Of a stretch of 64,000 nucleotides of DNA, positions 36,785 through 46,293 are shown piece by piece; position 1 is the stretch's first letter, and the number at the start of each line of letters is the position of its first letter. This DNA comes from Paraglaciecola chathamensis S18K6 (GTDB taxonomy: Bacteria; Pseudomonadota; Gammaproteobacteria; Enterobacterales; Alteromonadaceae), in assembly GCA_000314955.1 (NCBI GenBank), contig BAEM01000019.1:1-64000 (forward strand). Reading direction: 5' to 3'. The notes under the pieces were generated by a model that was given only the letters and a program-made list of their open reading frames with translations, was not told the origin of the DNA and did no database searches. The position numbers and the translations under genes are program-made.

Positions 36785-37216
36785 ATGAACGTATTTTCAT
36801 TTATCAGCAATTTATTTGAACCCGCTGTAAAGTTAGTTGATGAATTACATACCAGTGATGAAGAGCGCTTGCAGTTACAAAGTCAGATAAAAGCGGTGGA
36901 AAACGAATTATTAGCGAGAGTCATTGCCTATGAAAACCAGTTACTGCAAAGCAAAACCGATATTATCACTGCCGAATCTACCGGCCAGTCTTGGATCCAG
37001 CGTAATTGGCGTCCTATCACTATGCTGACGTTTTTAGTTTTAGTCGTAATGGACAGCTTTGGTTGGTTACCCAATCCACTGGCAGATGAAGCATGGACCT
37101 TATTACAGATAGGGTTAGGCGGCTATGTTGCTGGCCGCTCTGCGGAGAAGATCACTCACCAATATCTGCAAGCCAGGCCAGCAGACAGCAAAAATACCAA
37201 TACAGCTAAAGGCTAA
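36785..37216 (+). CDS. 3TM-type phage holin
   Basis: The 143-residue protein starts at ATG 36785 (AAAGGA upstream). It has a helical N-terminal segment with a possible amphipathic helix, then TAESTGQSWIQRNWRPITML and two hydrophobic helices, ending in GYVAGRSAEKITHQYL. The pattern matches the GTA/phage holin 3TM family. It lies 50 bp after the muramidase, so the two form a lysis cassette. No phage structural or replication genes surround it. Confidence 0.75.
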   Translation: MNVFSFISNLFEPAVKLVDELHTSDEERLQLQSQIKAVENELLARVIAYENQLLQSKTDIITAESTGQSWIQRNWRPITMLTFLVLVVMDSFGWLPNPLADEAWTLLQIGLGGYVAGRSAEKITHQYLQARPADSKNTNTAKG

Positions 37217-37461
37217 CTTGACGCTTGTTAAGCATTGGGGCAAACACAATTATTAGTTGGTCGTAAACCGCCCTTTGCTGGAAAATATAAACTGTGTTCT
37301 CGGTATATACGTTTCGCAAGCGTTCAATGATTTGATTAGTGCTTTTCTAAAAGACCGCTAGTTCACGTTGGTGTTTATCTGGGCGTAAAGCCACGGCACA
37401 AAATAGCAAAAGAGTCCAAACTCGCCATAATCCCACTTAAAAACGAGGCCCACACGTCAAA

Positions 37462-37478
37462 AGCACTATTTTAGTGCA
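37462..37478. promoter_or_regulatory. NtrC-type enhancer site
   Basis: AGCACTATTTTAGTGCA fits the NtrC pattern TGCACY-N5-RGTGCA with one end mismatch and is a perfect GCACTA/TAGTGC palindrome. It lies about 220 bp before the better sigma54-like promoter, a usual enhancer distance. Confidence 0.6.
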
Positions 37479-37502
37479 ACAAACAATAACCCGAAGTCTT
37501 GC

Positions 37503-37519
37503 TGCACTAAAATGGATCT
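37503..37519. promoter_or_regulatory. second, weaker NtrC-like site
   Basis: TGCACTAAAATGGATCT keeps a perfect left half (TGCACT) but a poor right half. It lies 41 bp, four helical turns, from the first site, as expected for cooperative NtrC dimers. Confidence 0.4.
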
Positions 37520-37679
37520 CCGTGCTCTTTCCATTTAGCGGATTAAGGGGTATGCGATTTTTTGTTAAGCAAATTTTAAAAGTGTAAGCCTTTGTTTTAA
37601 TTAATTTTAAATTAACCAAATGGGAAATTATTAGCCTTTTTAAATAAGTTTTAGCTGAATCACGTTAAACGCCATGTTC

Positions 37680-37695
37680 TGGCTCGTTTATTGAA
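37680..37695 (+). promoter_or_regulatory. sigma54-like promoter of glnN
   Basis: TGGCTCGTTTATTGAA matches TGGCAC-N5-TTGCA at 9 of 11 defined positions, but the usually invariant -12 GC reads GA. A weaker candidate with correct GG/GC spacing lies at 37621. The leader would be about 80 nt. Confidence 0.45.
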
Positions 37696-37783
37696 TAGCC
37701 AAACCTAGTAGGAAAGTCGCATTTTACCGGTACTTTTGCCACTGCACAGACTCACCCCAATATCCATATATAAAGGAACAACT

Positions 37784-39958
37784 ATGTCGGGCCATGCTTC
37801 ACGTTTAAACGCAATTACACAAATTACTAACAGAGCACCAAAAGAGTGCAAGGCAACAAGCCCGCTAACAGACATTTGGGCAACCGATGTATTTAGTCTC
37901 GCTAAAATGGAAGAAGCTCTGTCTAAAAATGCCTTTAAAGCGATGAAAAACACAGTGACCACCGGCGCTCCGTTAGACCCAGCTACTGCCGATGTAGTGG
38001 CCTCAGCCATGAAGGTCTGGGCTATTAGTAAAGGTGCCAAGTTCTTCTCACACATCTTTTACCCAATGACCAACATAACCGCTGAAAAACACGACGGGTT
38101 TATTATCACTAACCCTGAGGGCGCAGCTATCACCGAGTTTACGGGTAGCCTACTGATTAAAGGCGAGCCTGACGGTTCATCATTCCCTAACGGCAGCTTG
38201 CGTATGACCAACGCGGCCCGTGGTTATACTGCATGGGATCCAACCAGCCCTGCCTACATTATGCATACTGCCAATGGGGCGACCTTGATGATCCCCAGCG
38301 TATTTATTTCGTGGACAGGCGAGGCATTAGATAAAAAAATTCCATTGTTGCGCTCAAACGCCGCCATGGACAAAGCCGCGCGCAAAGTGCTTAGCCTGAT
38401 GGGCGAACAAAGCATTGCTCCGTTAAACGCCAGCTGTGGAGCCGAGCAAGAGTACTTCTTAATAGACGAACATTTCGCCAATTTACGCCCTGACTTACTA
38501 TTAGCAGGACGCAGCTTATTTGGTGCATCACCAGCCAAAGGTCAGCAATTCGATGATCATTATTTTGGTGCTATTCCTGCCCGCGTGCAGGTTTTCATGC
38601 AAGCATTTGAAGATAAACTTTATCGTTTAGGTATTCCTGCCAAAACACATCACAATGAAGTGGCGCCGGGCCAATTTGAAATAGCCCCTTATTTTGAGTC
38701 ATCAAACGTGGCTGCAGACCACCAACAGTTAATGATGACATTGATGAAAAGCACGGCAAAAGAGCACGGCTTCTTGTGCTTGCTACATGAAAAACCTTTC
38801 GCTGGAGTCAACGGTTCAGGCAAACATGTTAACTGGTCTGTGGGGAATGCGACGCAAGGCAACTTGCTAGACCCAGGTAGCACGCCACACGATAACCTGA
38901 ACTTCTTATTGTTCTGTGGTGCAGTTATTCGCGGTGTACATAAACATGGAGGCTTGTTGCGCGCGGTTATCGCTTCAGCTTCAAATGATCATCGTTTAGG
39001 CGCCAATGAGGCGCCACCAGCAATTCTATCGGTCTATTTAGGCGACCAGCTAGAAAGCGTATTTAAAGACATCAAAGCCGGTAAATTGCTTGAAAAAGCT
39101 AAAGGTGGCTTGATGGACTTAGGCTTATCACAAATATTGAAGTTTGAACGTGACCCTGGCGATCGTAACCGCACCTCTCCTTTCGCGTTTACTGGTAACC
39201 GTTTCGAATTTCGCGCAGTAGGGTCGTCTCAGTCGGTGTCAGGCCCGCTTGTTGCAATGAACACCATGCTCGCCGACTCATTAGACTGGATTGCAGAGCG
39301 ACTTGAGGCCGCGTTAGCCAACGGCACAGATCAAACCGCGGCTGTTATTGTCGTACTAAAAGAGCTAATGGAGCTGCACGGCGATGTAGTGTTTGGTGGC
39401 GACGGCTACAGTGAACAATGGCACAAAGAAGCTGTTGAGGTACGCTGCCTTAAGAACCTGCCCACCAGCGCCGATGCGTTACCAGAATTTAAAGCGCCAG
39501 AAGTCATCGATTTGTTTGTTAATACGGGCGTGTTATCAAAAGACGAATTACTTAGTCGCTTTGAAGTGTACGCTGAGCAATATATTTTATCGCTAGAGGT
39601 AGAAGCTAAGCTGGTTATCGATATGGCTACCACCCAAATATATCCAGCGGTTACTCAGCATCTAACCCACCTTGCCGATGTAAGCCAAACCTTGTCTGGC
39701 CTTAGCTTGAGTTTAGAAAACACTGACTTAAGCGAAGCAGTTGAACAAGCTAACGCGATGATGAGCGCGGTAAAAGAGCTTAAAGTGGCACTGGCTGAGC
39801 ACAGTTTTGCCAGCACAGAGGAACACATGACCTTTAGCGCCAAAACCATATGCCCGCTGTTGGTTAAGGTACGTGAACACGCTGATACCCTTGAAACCAT
39901 GGTCGCAGATGATTTATGGCCACTGCCTAAATATCAAGAGATGTTGTTTATTAAGTAA
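37784..39958 (+). CDS. glnN: glutamine synthetase type III
   Basis: GSIII makes glutamine from glutamate and ammonia and is unlike the 12-mer GlnA type. The 724-residue length fits GSIII, starting at ATG 37784 after AAAGGAA. Motifs include CGAEQEYFLID (metal-binding Glu), HHNEVAPGQFEIAP, GVNGSGKHVNWS and GNRFEFRAVGSSQSVSGP. Upstream NtrC and sigma54-like sites suggest induction under nitrogen limitation. A terminator at 40057 follows, separated by a 48-bp MITE remnant. Confidence 0.95.
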   Translation: MSGHASRLNAITQITNRAPKECKATSPLTDIWATDVFSLAKMEEALSKNAFKAMKNTVTTGAPLDPATADVVASAMKVWAISKGAKFFSHIFYPMTNITAEKHDGFIITNPEGAAITEFTGSLLIKGEPDGSSFPNGSLRMTNAARGYTAWDPTSPAYIMHTANGATLMIPSVFISWTGEALDKKIPLLRSNAAMDKAARKVLSLMGEQSIAPLNASCGAEQEYFLIDEHFANLRPDLLLAGRSLFGASPAKGQQFDDHYFGAIPARVQVFMQAFEDKLYRLGIPAKTHHNEVAPGQFEIAPYFESSNVAADHQQLMMTLMKSTAKEHGFLCLLHEKPFAGVNGSGKHVNWSVGNATQGNLLDPGSTPHDNLNFLLFCGAVIRGVHKHGGLLRAVIASASNDHRLGANEAPPAILSVYLGDQLESVFKDIKAGKLLEKAKGGLMDLGLSQILKFERDPGDRNRTSPFAFTGNRFEFRAVGSSQSVSGPLVAMNTMLADSLDWIAERLEAALANGTDQTAAVIVVLKELMELHGDVVFGGDGYSEQWHKEAVEVRCLKNLPTSADALPEFKAPEVIDLFVNTGVLSKDELLSRFEVYAEQYILSLEVEAKLVIDMATTQIYPAVTQHLTHLADVSQTLSGLSLSLENTDLSEAVEQANAMMSAVKELKVALAEHSFASTEEHMTFSAKTICPLLVKVREHADTLETMVADDLWPLPKYQEMLFIK

Positions 39959-40002
39959 ATAAACTTCAGTCCAAAAACACTGGCTTGAAATAAAGCGTAG
40001 TA

Positions 40003-40050
40003 ATACCATTCCACGTTAATAAGTGATCACTTATTAATGCGGATTGGTAT
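40003..40050. mobile_element. collapsed MITE remnant (48 bp, ends only)
   Basis: This near-perfect 24+24 inverted repeat (three mismatches) consists of the right and left ends of the elements at 32094 and 59361 joined at TGATCACT, with about 217 bp of interior missing. It sits between the glnN stop and its terminator. It forms a strong hairpin. Confidence 0.85.
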
Positions 40051-40056
40051 AACCCC

Positions 40057-40082
40057 AAAAAAGGAGCTTAGGCTCCTTTTTT
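40057..40082 (+). terminator. glnN terminator
   Basis: AAAAAAGGAGC pairs with GCTCCTTTTTT around TTAG, giving a stem with its U-run on the plus strand. It lies 7 bp past the MITE remnant. Confidence 0.85.
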
Positions 40083-40181
40083 ATTAGCGTCTTTAGTATT
40101 TTGTCACACTTTATTTGTTGTGTTTGTGTGTTTCGCTACTATGATGGCATGTCTCTTATTTTCGGATTAAATTAACTTTCC

Positions 40182-40766
40182 ATGTTGGTTTGGCGCGCAT
40201 TTGTATTCAGCTTAACGATTGCCCTTGTTTTGGCGATATCTTCCCCTGCCCGCGCTGCAGAGCATTTTGACAACTCAAAACAAGCCAATAGTGCAGTTCA
40301 ACTCTTTCACTATAATGCGAACTCAGTCAGTAACTCACAAAGTAGTGACGCAAATACTCAATACAATAAGGTTTACGTATTTCGCCAAGCCTTAGCAGCA
40401 AAGCTGAAAACGCTAGATCGCAAAAAAGCCCCTGACAAACTACCTGATAACCACGCCCCTAGTAAAAAAGAGGGCAATGATTCTCCTGATTATCAGGTTG
40501 TTATTAACCACAATGTCAGCTTACCTCCGTTTGAGCGTCAAGCTGCAAGTGCGTTTGGTTCAGTATTTCAAAGTGAACCGAACTTTGTTCTATTATACGA
40601 ATTTCTACCGGAAGTATTAGGCCTAAAATATTTTTTGGCGCCCCTAACCACCAATAATGCCGTTCCTTGGTATTTACGCCCTGATGCGTCAAGTACTCAT
40701 AGCCGCCTTGCCGGCTGGAAAGACGGTAATACCCAGTACACCGCGACCATTACCTACCTAAGTTAG
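40182..40766 (+). CDS. hypothetical secreted protein
   Basis: This 194-residue protein starts with a signal peptide (about residues 1-25, ending ARAA). The rest is polar and Asn/Ser-rich with a charged linker (KKAPDKLPDNHAPSKKEGND), then a more ordered C-terminal part with LPPFERQAASAFG and GLKYFLAPLTTNNAVPWYL. I recognise no domain. It stands alone between glnN and secD on the same strand; the ribosome site is weak. Probably periplasmic or outer-membrane associated. Confidence 0.65.
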   Translation: MLVWRAFVFSLTIALVLAISSPARAAEHFDNSKQANSAVQLFHYNANSVSNSQSSDANTQYNKVYVFRQALAAKLKTLDRKKAPDKLPDNHAPSKKEGNDSPDYQVVINHNVSLPPFERQAASAFGSVFQSEPNFVLLYEFLPEVLGLKYFLAPLTTNNAVPWYLRPDASSTHSRLAGWKDGNTQYTATITYLS

Positions 40767-40939
40767 CTCGTTCTCGCGCCATTCTTTTTATGGCCTACCT
40801 ACTTTATGTTGCTCAAGTACCTAAGCGTACTTAGCTAGCGAATTTTTCGTGCTTGCGTATGACTGCGCTTGCACCTCTCGATTGGACCTAATGCTTTAGA
40901 TTTTAAGCTGAACCAATCGGGTTATTTAAGAGAACGAAC

Positions 40940-42766
40940 ATGCGTAAATCTACTTCAAAGCCCAAGTATACTTGGCAAATTTTAGTGATTATTGTCACTG
41001 TAATCATTTTAGGCTTGAATGCCATTCCGACATTTTATGGCAGCAACAATGCCTTACTCGTCAGTGCCGTTAACCCTACCCAAACATTGCCTAATACCCA
41101 GAAACTGCGCGAGTTGATGCAGCAACAACAGGTCGATGTTGAGCAAATTATTAACGGTGAAAGTGATAGTAAAATCGTTATCGAAGGAGACGACGAAACC
41201 CTTATTCAGGCACAAGCTCATCTTAAAAACACCTTGGGTGACGATTACCAAGTGCGCTTGGGTAGTCAATCTGCCGCACCAACTTGGCTGCAAGGTATGG
41301 GTATGTCGCCGATTAAACTCGGATTAGATTTGAGTGGCGGCGTACTGTTCGTGCTTGAAGTCGACACCAATAAAGCGGATCAAGAACGTTTAGGCAATGC
41401 TAAAGACGAAGCGCTACAGATTATTCACGACCAAGGTCTGCGCGGTATGAGCGTAAAATTCGTCGAGACTGAAAATAAAATCAACTTACACTTTTTAAGT
41501 CACCAAGCCGCAAGCGTTAAAAGCGTTGTCAATGAGCTACAACAACGTTTACCCGGTGTTACATATTCCTCTAGCGGTGATCGCGATGGAACATTGGTAT
41601 TTTCAGAGCAAAGTATTACCACCTTTCATCATGAGATCATGGCTCAAGCCCTGACTACGTTGCGCGGACGCATTGAAGAGCTCGGCATTACCGAAGCGGT
41701 GACTCAGCGCCAAGGTCAAAATCGTATCCGTATTGAGCTTCCTGGAGTGAAAGATCCTGAACAAGCCAAACGTATTATTGGTGCAACCGCCTCGCTAGAT
41801 TTCTATGAAATGGCGCAAAGTGGCACCGTAGGTATCAAGACCTTTACTGATGAAAACGGGCGACGTTTACGTTTAGCTCCAAAGCCTATCTTCACTGGCT
41901 CAAATATTGAAAACGCGACGTCTGGCCGCGACGAGATGGGCGTTGCATTAGTGAACTTAGCGCTTGACGGCATAGGCGGTAAAAAGATGTCTGAATTCTC
42001 TAAAGACAATATTGGCAACCCTATGGTGACTATATTTTCTGAATACCATAAAAACAGTGCCGATGAGATGGTCAAAAGCAGCAAGGTTATCAGCGTTGCT
42101 ACCATTCAAAGTCAACTAGGCAATCGTTTTAGCATCACCAATTTAGACAGCCCACAAGCAGCGTCCGATTTAGCCCTACTTTTGCGTGCAGGTTCATTAG
42201 ATGCACCCATTACCATAGTGCAGCAACGTACTATCCAAGCATCACTAGGACAAGAAAACGTCAGCAACGGCATAATGGCACTCGCCATAGGTTTAGGCAT
42301 CACCCTGCTCTTTATGGGCTTGTGGTATCGAAAGCTTGGGCTTATCGCCAATACCAGCTTGGTACTTAACTTGATTTGTTTGTTGGGATTAATGGCGCTA
42401 CTACCTAACGTGGTGCTGACCTTACCTGGTATCGCCGGCCTAGTACTCACAGTCGGTATGGCTGTCGATACAAATGTGCTGATCTTCGAGCGCATAAAAG
42501 AGGAGCGAAAACGAGGACGCAGTAACTTTCTGGCCATCGAAACTGGCTATAAAGAAGCGTTTGCCACCATATTAGACGCCAACGTTACCACCATGATCAC
42601 TGCGCTTATTCTGCTTAGCATTGGCTATGGCCCCGTAAAAGGGTTTGCGATGACCTTAAGTTTGGGCATTTTAACCAGTATGTTCACAGGCGTCTTTGTC
42701 GCCCATGTTCTTACCGCCCTGGTTAAACCGCAGATCCCAGTTAAACAGCAGGAGCTAAAATCATGA
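40940..42766 (+). CDS. secD: protein export membrane protein SecD
   Basis: SecD works with SecF to drive late steps of protein export using the proton gradient. The 608-residue protein has a first helix at about residues 10-32, the conserved LGLDLSGGVLFVLEVD segment near residue 128, the large periplasmic region and five C-terminal helices (VGMAVDTNVLIFERIKEE is typical). It overlaps secF by 4 bp. Unlike the usual queA-tgt-yajC-secD-secF order, neither yajC nor tgt is nearby, so this may be a second copy. Confidence 0.93.
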   Translation: MRKSTSKPKYTWQILVIIVTVIILGLNAIPTFYGSNNALLVSAVNPTQTLPNTQKLRELMQQQQVDVEQIINGESDSKIVIEGDDETLIQAQAHLKNTLGDDYQVRLGSQSAAPTWLQGMGMSPIKLGLDLSGGVLFVLEVDTNKADQERLGNAKDEALQIIHDQGLRGMSVKFVETENKINLHFLSHQAASVKSVVNELQQRLPGVTYSSSGDRDGTLVFSEQSITTFHHEIMAQALTTLRGRIEELGITEAVTQRQGQNRIRIELPGVKDPEQAKRIIGATASLDFYEMAQSGTVGIKTFTDENGRRLRLAPKPIFTGSNIENATSGRDEMGVALVNLALDGIGGKKMSEFSKDNIGNPMVTIFSEYHKNSADEMVKSSKVISVATIQSQLGNRFSITNLDSPQAASDLALLLRAGSLDAPITIVQQRTIQASLGQENVSNGIMALAIGLGITLLFMGLWYRKLGLIANTSLVLNLICLLGLMALLPNVVLTLPGIAGLVLTVGMAVDTNVLIFERIKEERKRGRSNFLAIETGYKEAFATILDANVTTMITALILLSIGYGPVKGFAMTLSLGILTSMFTGVFVAHVLTALVKPQIPVKQQELKS

Positions 42767-43749
42767 GCACAAGCACATTGAAAACGAAAAACGGCCTTCA
42801 AGGTACTGGCAAAACAGTTAAGCAATCCAAAGGAGCACATTCCCCCATGGCTATGTTCAGTAAAGTTCGCTTGGCAGGTTTCTACTTAGCCATTTCTTTA
42901 ATGTTGCTTTCAGCCATTGGTTTAGGTTTTAAAGGGTTGAATTTAGGCTTGGATTTTACCGGTGGGTACATGACCGAGTTCACCACTTCGCAAAGTATCG
43001 ACAAAGGGCAAATGCAAAACCAACTCGGTGCAAACCTGTCGGGAGACTTTGAGCTAAGCAGCAGTGCAGCGAATACCCATTGGACAATCCGTCAAGCTGA
43101 TGGTGCCGCCCATGTAATCGATAAAGACTGGTTAAACACCTTTGCCACTCAATCTGGCTATGACATTGCTCCACAAGATTCGGTGTATATCGGCTCTCAA
43201 GTAGGTTCAGAACTGATCGATAATGGCGGTTTAGCTCTGATAGTCGCCGCGGTGGCCATGATGATTTACCTAACATGGCGTTTTGAATGGCGCTTAGCTT
43301 GCGGCTCCCTGATGGCTTTAGTACATGACGTGTTAGTTGTACTGGGCTTATTCGCTTGGCTAGGTTTACCCTTTGATTTAACTGTACTTGCCGCTGTGTT
43401 GGCAATTATTGGTTACTCATTGAATGACTCAATTGTTATCGGTGATAAATTGCGTGAAGTCATGCGCGCCAAAACCAATATGAGCATGAGTGACATAGTC
43501 GATACCGCGGTTAAATCAACCTTAACCCGCTCGCTTATCACCTCAGGTACAACGCTGGCGACGATAGGCGCAATCTGGATATTCGGTGGCCAACCGTTAC
43601 AAGGCTTCGCGATAGGTCTATTCGCAGGTGTCGTATTCGGTACGTTATCGTCTATTGCGGTATCGGCGACTATTCCACAACTCATCGGCTTGAACCCGGA
43701 GTTTTACCAGCATCGCGCCCAAGAGTTGTTACTCAACGATGAGCCGTAA
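42763..43749 (+). CDS. secF: protein export membrane protein SecF
   Basis: SecF partners SecD in the inner membrane. The 328-residue protein has an unusually polar N-terminal 30 residues, then the first helix, LNLGLDFTGGYMTEF, and five C-terminal helices with IIGYSLNDSIVIGDKLREVM, the family hallmark. Its ATG overlaps the secD stop (ATGA). A bidirectional terminator lies at 43781, shared with the convergent DUF155 gene. Confidence 0.93.
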   Translation: MSTSTLKTKNGLQGTGKTVKQSKGAHSPMAMFSKVRLAGFYLAISLMLLSAIGLGFKGLNLGLDFTGGYMTEFTTSQSIDKGQMQNQLGANLSGDFELSSSAANTHWTIRQADGAAHVIDKDWLNTFATQSGYDIAPQDSVYIGSQVGSELIDNGGLALIVAAVAMMIYLTWRFEWRLACGSLMALVHDVLVVLGLFAWLGLPFDLTVLAAVLAIIGYSLNDSIVIGDKLREVMRAKTNMSMSDIVDTAVKSTLTRSLITSGTTLATIGAIWIFGGQPLQGFAIGLFAGVVFGTLSSIAVSATIPQLIGLNPEFYQHRAQELLLNDEP

Positions 43750-43780
43750 GTAACGCGCTAACGCTTAGAATAGCCCATCA

Positions 43781-43807
43781 AAAAAGCCCGCTACTTTGCG
43801 GGCTTTC
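43781..43807. terminator. bidirectional terminator between secF and the DUF155 gene
   Basis: GCCCGC/GCGGGC with TACTTT loop is flanked by AAAAA and TTT, so it can end transcripts from both convergent genes; the U-run is stronger on the minus strand. Confidence 0.8.
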
Positions 43808-43837
43808 AAGGTTAACAATATGCTTGACTTGACTCGC

Positions 43838-44638
43838 TTATAAGCCAAGAAGCATTTGTAATTCTTTGGCACCAAACATCACTATTTCTACCGCGATCAG
43901 AATGATAATAATCCACTCTAAAAACGATGAATGCTGGTGGTTTTGTTCCCCTGCAAGCATGTCGAACAATTCATGTATAGTGGCTAGTTTTTTGGATAAT
44001 AAATCCACCCTTGGGTGAATTTCCAAATAGCGAGCAGCCAAATTGTAGGTGCTTTCATATTCTGGATACTCCCAGAAAAACTCCGGTGTATCGAGTAACC
44101 CGTAGTGCAAAATAATGTCACTTTTAGTACTAAACAACTTACCGCGGATCTTCGCTATGTTGCGTCTAGATAGTTTAATTTTACCGGTTTGTGCCAAGGT
44201 TTGCGGAATATGCGCATGATCTTGGATCGTTTGTTGAGCCTGGCTTTCATACTCATTTAACTTCAACGATTGTGCTAACGCGTGACTAATAGCCAGACGC
44301 GCCAAATGATCGTCTTGGGCTAAACTGATATTGTCTTGACTAATGCGTGATTCCGGCGCATTCAGGGTAAACCTAAAGTGCTCCTGACTCGCATTGGTTA
44401 ACAGGCCTTCAGCTAAATTCAAGCGGTGCAACAGCGCCAAGCGCTCGTCTTCGTCTATGCCCCAAAAAACCGCGATGCCATAATCAAATAGCCAGACTTC
44501 ACCACCAGGCAAAGCAATGTGCACTGCATCACGATAACGTGCGCCGCGTTCAGCATTTAACCAATCTTGTTCAGAGCTTAGAATTGACTCTTCATTACCC
44601 AAATAAATCGCAGAAATACGATCATTACTAAAGTTCAC
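43838..44638 (-). CDS. RMD1/DUF155 family membrane-anchored protein
   Basis: The 266-residue protein fits the DUF155 (RMD1/YagE-like) family, known mainly from yeast and plant organelles. It has ALPGGEVWLFDYGIAVFWGID in the N-terminal half, LFSTKSDIILHYGLLDTPEFFWEYPEYESTY in the middle and one C-terminal membrane helix (FLEWIIIILIAVEIVMFG, about residues 238-257). No enzyme motif is evident. It appears monocistronic. Bacterial function is unknown to me. Confidence 0.82.
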   Translation of the reverse strand: MNFSNDRISAIYLGNEESILSSEQDWLNAERGARYRDAVHIALPGGEVWLFDYGIAVFWGIDEDERLALLHRLNLAEGLLTNASQEHFRFTLNAPESRISQDNISLAQDDHLARLAISHALAQSLKLNEYESQAQQTIQDHAHIPQTLAQTGKIKLSRRNIAKIRGKLFSTKSDIILHYGLLDTPEFFWEYPEYESTYNLAARYLEIHPRVDLLSKKLATIHELFDMLAGEQNHQHSSFLEWIIIILIAVEIVMFGAKELQMLLGL

Positions 44639-44943
44639 AAATGTCCGGTAGGCCTGTGGCCAGTAAGATAAAATCGGCGCTAATGTAAGGCCGATTTACA
44701 TCCTTGTACAGTAGAATTTTTGCGCAATTTGAAAATAATTTTCGCTGTGAAAACACCGCCAAATAGCAAGCTAAAATGTGCCCTAAAAAATACGCCTATG
44801 TCGCTTACACCTTTGACACCCCTGCGCCGCACAGCAATAAAAAAACGCCCTTATTAATAAATAATAAGGGCGTTTATCAACAATCATTTAACGCTTTATT
44901 CAGGCAATGTTTCGCGCTGAAACCACGCCATTGGCAAAAGTAA
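44639..44943. other. 305-bp intergenic region between the DUF155 gene and gor
   Basis: It contains an 8-bp perfect hairpin AAATCGGC/GCCGATTT at about 44672-44698, in the upstream region of the DUF155 gene, and the gor terminator at 44841-44876. Nothing else was recognised. Confidence 0.55.
44841..44876 (-). terminator. gor terminator
   Basis: AACGCCCTTATT-type 13-bp stem with its exact inverse and an AATAAAT loop, preceded on the plus strand by a run of A, which forms the U-run for leftward gor transcripts. Confidence 0.85.
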
Positions 44944-46293
44944 CTAGTTCAGGGTCACAAACTCTTCAGCACTTGTGGGGTGAATCGCCACACAGGCATC
45001 AAAATCAGCTTTGGTTGCGCCCATTTTCATAGCGACAGCAAAGCCTTGCAGAATTTCATCCATACCGTAGCCGATACCGTGCAATCCAACGACTTTTTGC
45101 TCTTCACCCACACAAATTAGCTTCATGCGTGTCATTTGTCTGTGGCTGGTCACCGCTGTATACATAGCAGCAAAGCTAGAGTTGTATACTTTTACATTGT
45201 CTTCACCAAACTCAGCTTGAGCTTCAAGCTCGGTCAATCCCATAGTACCTATTGCTGGGTGGCTAAAGACAACGGTCGGAATTAAGGTGTAGTCCATATG
45301 AGCGTCTTTCTGACCATTAAACAAGCGCTCTGATAGTAAGCGGCCTGCTTTTACTGCAACGGGCGTCAATTCAACTTTACCTATGTTGTCACCTACCGCG
45401 TAGATACCATCAACACTGGTATTTTGGTATTTATCCACCGCGATATAGCCACGCTCATTGACCGTAACGCCCGCTTTATCAAGGCCCATATTGTCATTGG
45501 CTGGTATACGGCCTATCGCCCAAATCACGCAGTCAGCTTCGATTTTTTCACCACACTCAAATGTCAGAGTTAAGCTGCCATCTTCGTTCTTTTCTAGTTT
45601 TTCAGGGATACGATGAGTATGCAAAGTGGGGCCGTCTTTTTCCATGATCTCGACCAAGGTCTGGCTCAACATACTATCGAAAGAACGAAGTGGTGCGTGC
45701 TTACGTACCACCAAATGGGTTTCACTGCCTAATGAGTGCAATACACCTGCTAATTCAACCGCGATGTAACCTGCGCCAACCACCACTACACGTTTAGGTT
45801 GCTCGGTTAGCTCAAAGAAACCATCAGAATCAATACCTAGTTCGGCACCTGGAATACTTGGCGTAACCGGACGCCCACCAGTAGCGATAAGAATATGATC
45901 AGCCGTGTATTCCTTGCCATCGACCTCAACGGTATTTTTGTTTACGAAACGAGCGAAACCGTTAATTACAGTAATGTCATTGTTGCCCAGTACACGATCG
46001 TAAGAGGCATGAATCCGCTTAACGTAGGCTTCGCGGCTTTCTACCAGTTTTTTCCAGTCAAATTTGTTGACCGTCACATCGAAACCGTAATCGGGGGCAT
46101 AATGATTGATGGCTTCTGCGACTTGGGCACCGAACCACATGGCTTTCTTAGGCACACAACCAACATTCACGCAGGTGCCTCCAATGAGACGCGCTTCTAT
46201 CAAAGCGACTTTTTTGCCATGCTTTGCTGCTCGATTTGCTGAAGCGATACCACCGCTGCCGCCGCCAATACAAATATAATCAAAATCTGCCAT
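44944..46293 (-). CDS. gor: glutathione reductase
   Basis: Gor reduces oxidised glutathione with NADPH. The 449-residue flavoprotein has the FAD motif [16 protein letters not shown], the redox pair Cys41/Cys46 in [13 protein letters not shown], the NADPH motif [15 protein letters not shown] with an [10 protein letters not shown] basic patch, and the catalytic His in HPTSAEEF at the C terminus. Length and motifs match the bacterial enzyme. It is a single gene, divergent from prlC, with its own terminator. Confidence 0.95.
   Translation of the reverse strand: MADFDYICIGGGSGGIASANRAAKHGKKVALIEARLIGGTCVNVGCVPKKAMWFGAQVAEAINHYAPDYGFDVTVNKFDWKKLVESREAYVKRIHASYDRVLGNNDITVINGFARFVNKNTVEVDGKEYTADHILIATGGRPVTPSIPGAELGIDSDGFFELTEQPKRVVVVGAGYIAVELAGVLHSLGSETHLVVRKHAPLRSFDSMLSQTLVEIMEKDGPTLHTHRIPEKLEKNEDGSLTLTFECGEKIEADCVIWAIGRIPANDNMGLDKAGVTVNERGYIAVDKYQNTSVDGIYAVGDNIGKVELTPVAVKAGRLLSERLFNGQKDAHMDYTLIPTVVFSHPAIGTMGLTELEAQAEFGEDNVKVYNSSFAAMYTAVTSHRQMTRMKLICVGEEQKVVGLHGIGYGMDEILQGFAVAMKMGATKADFDACVAIHPTSAEEFVTLN

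Larger units (their letters stand above)
37217..37783. other. 567-bp regulatory region before glnN
   Basis: No gene is visible. The right part carries an NtrC-like palindrome (37462), a second half-matching site (37503) and two sigma54-like promoters (37622 weak, 37680 better). The left 240 bp hold nothing I recognise. Confidence 0.6.

Noticed and set aside
37395-37420. CGGCACAAAATAGCA as a sigma54 promoter before glnN
   Set aside because: GG and GC are 9 bp apart, one base too close, and it lies upstream of the NtrC-like sites.
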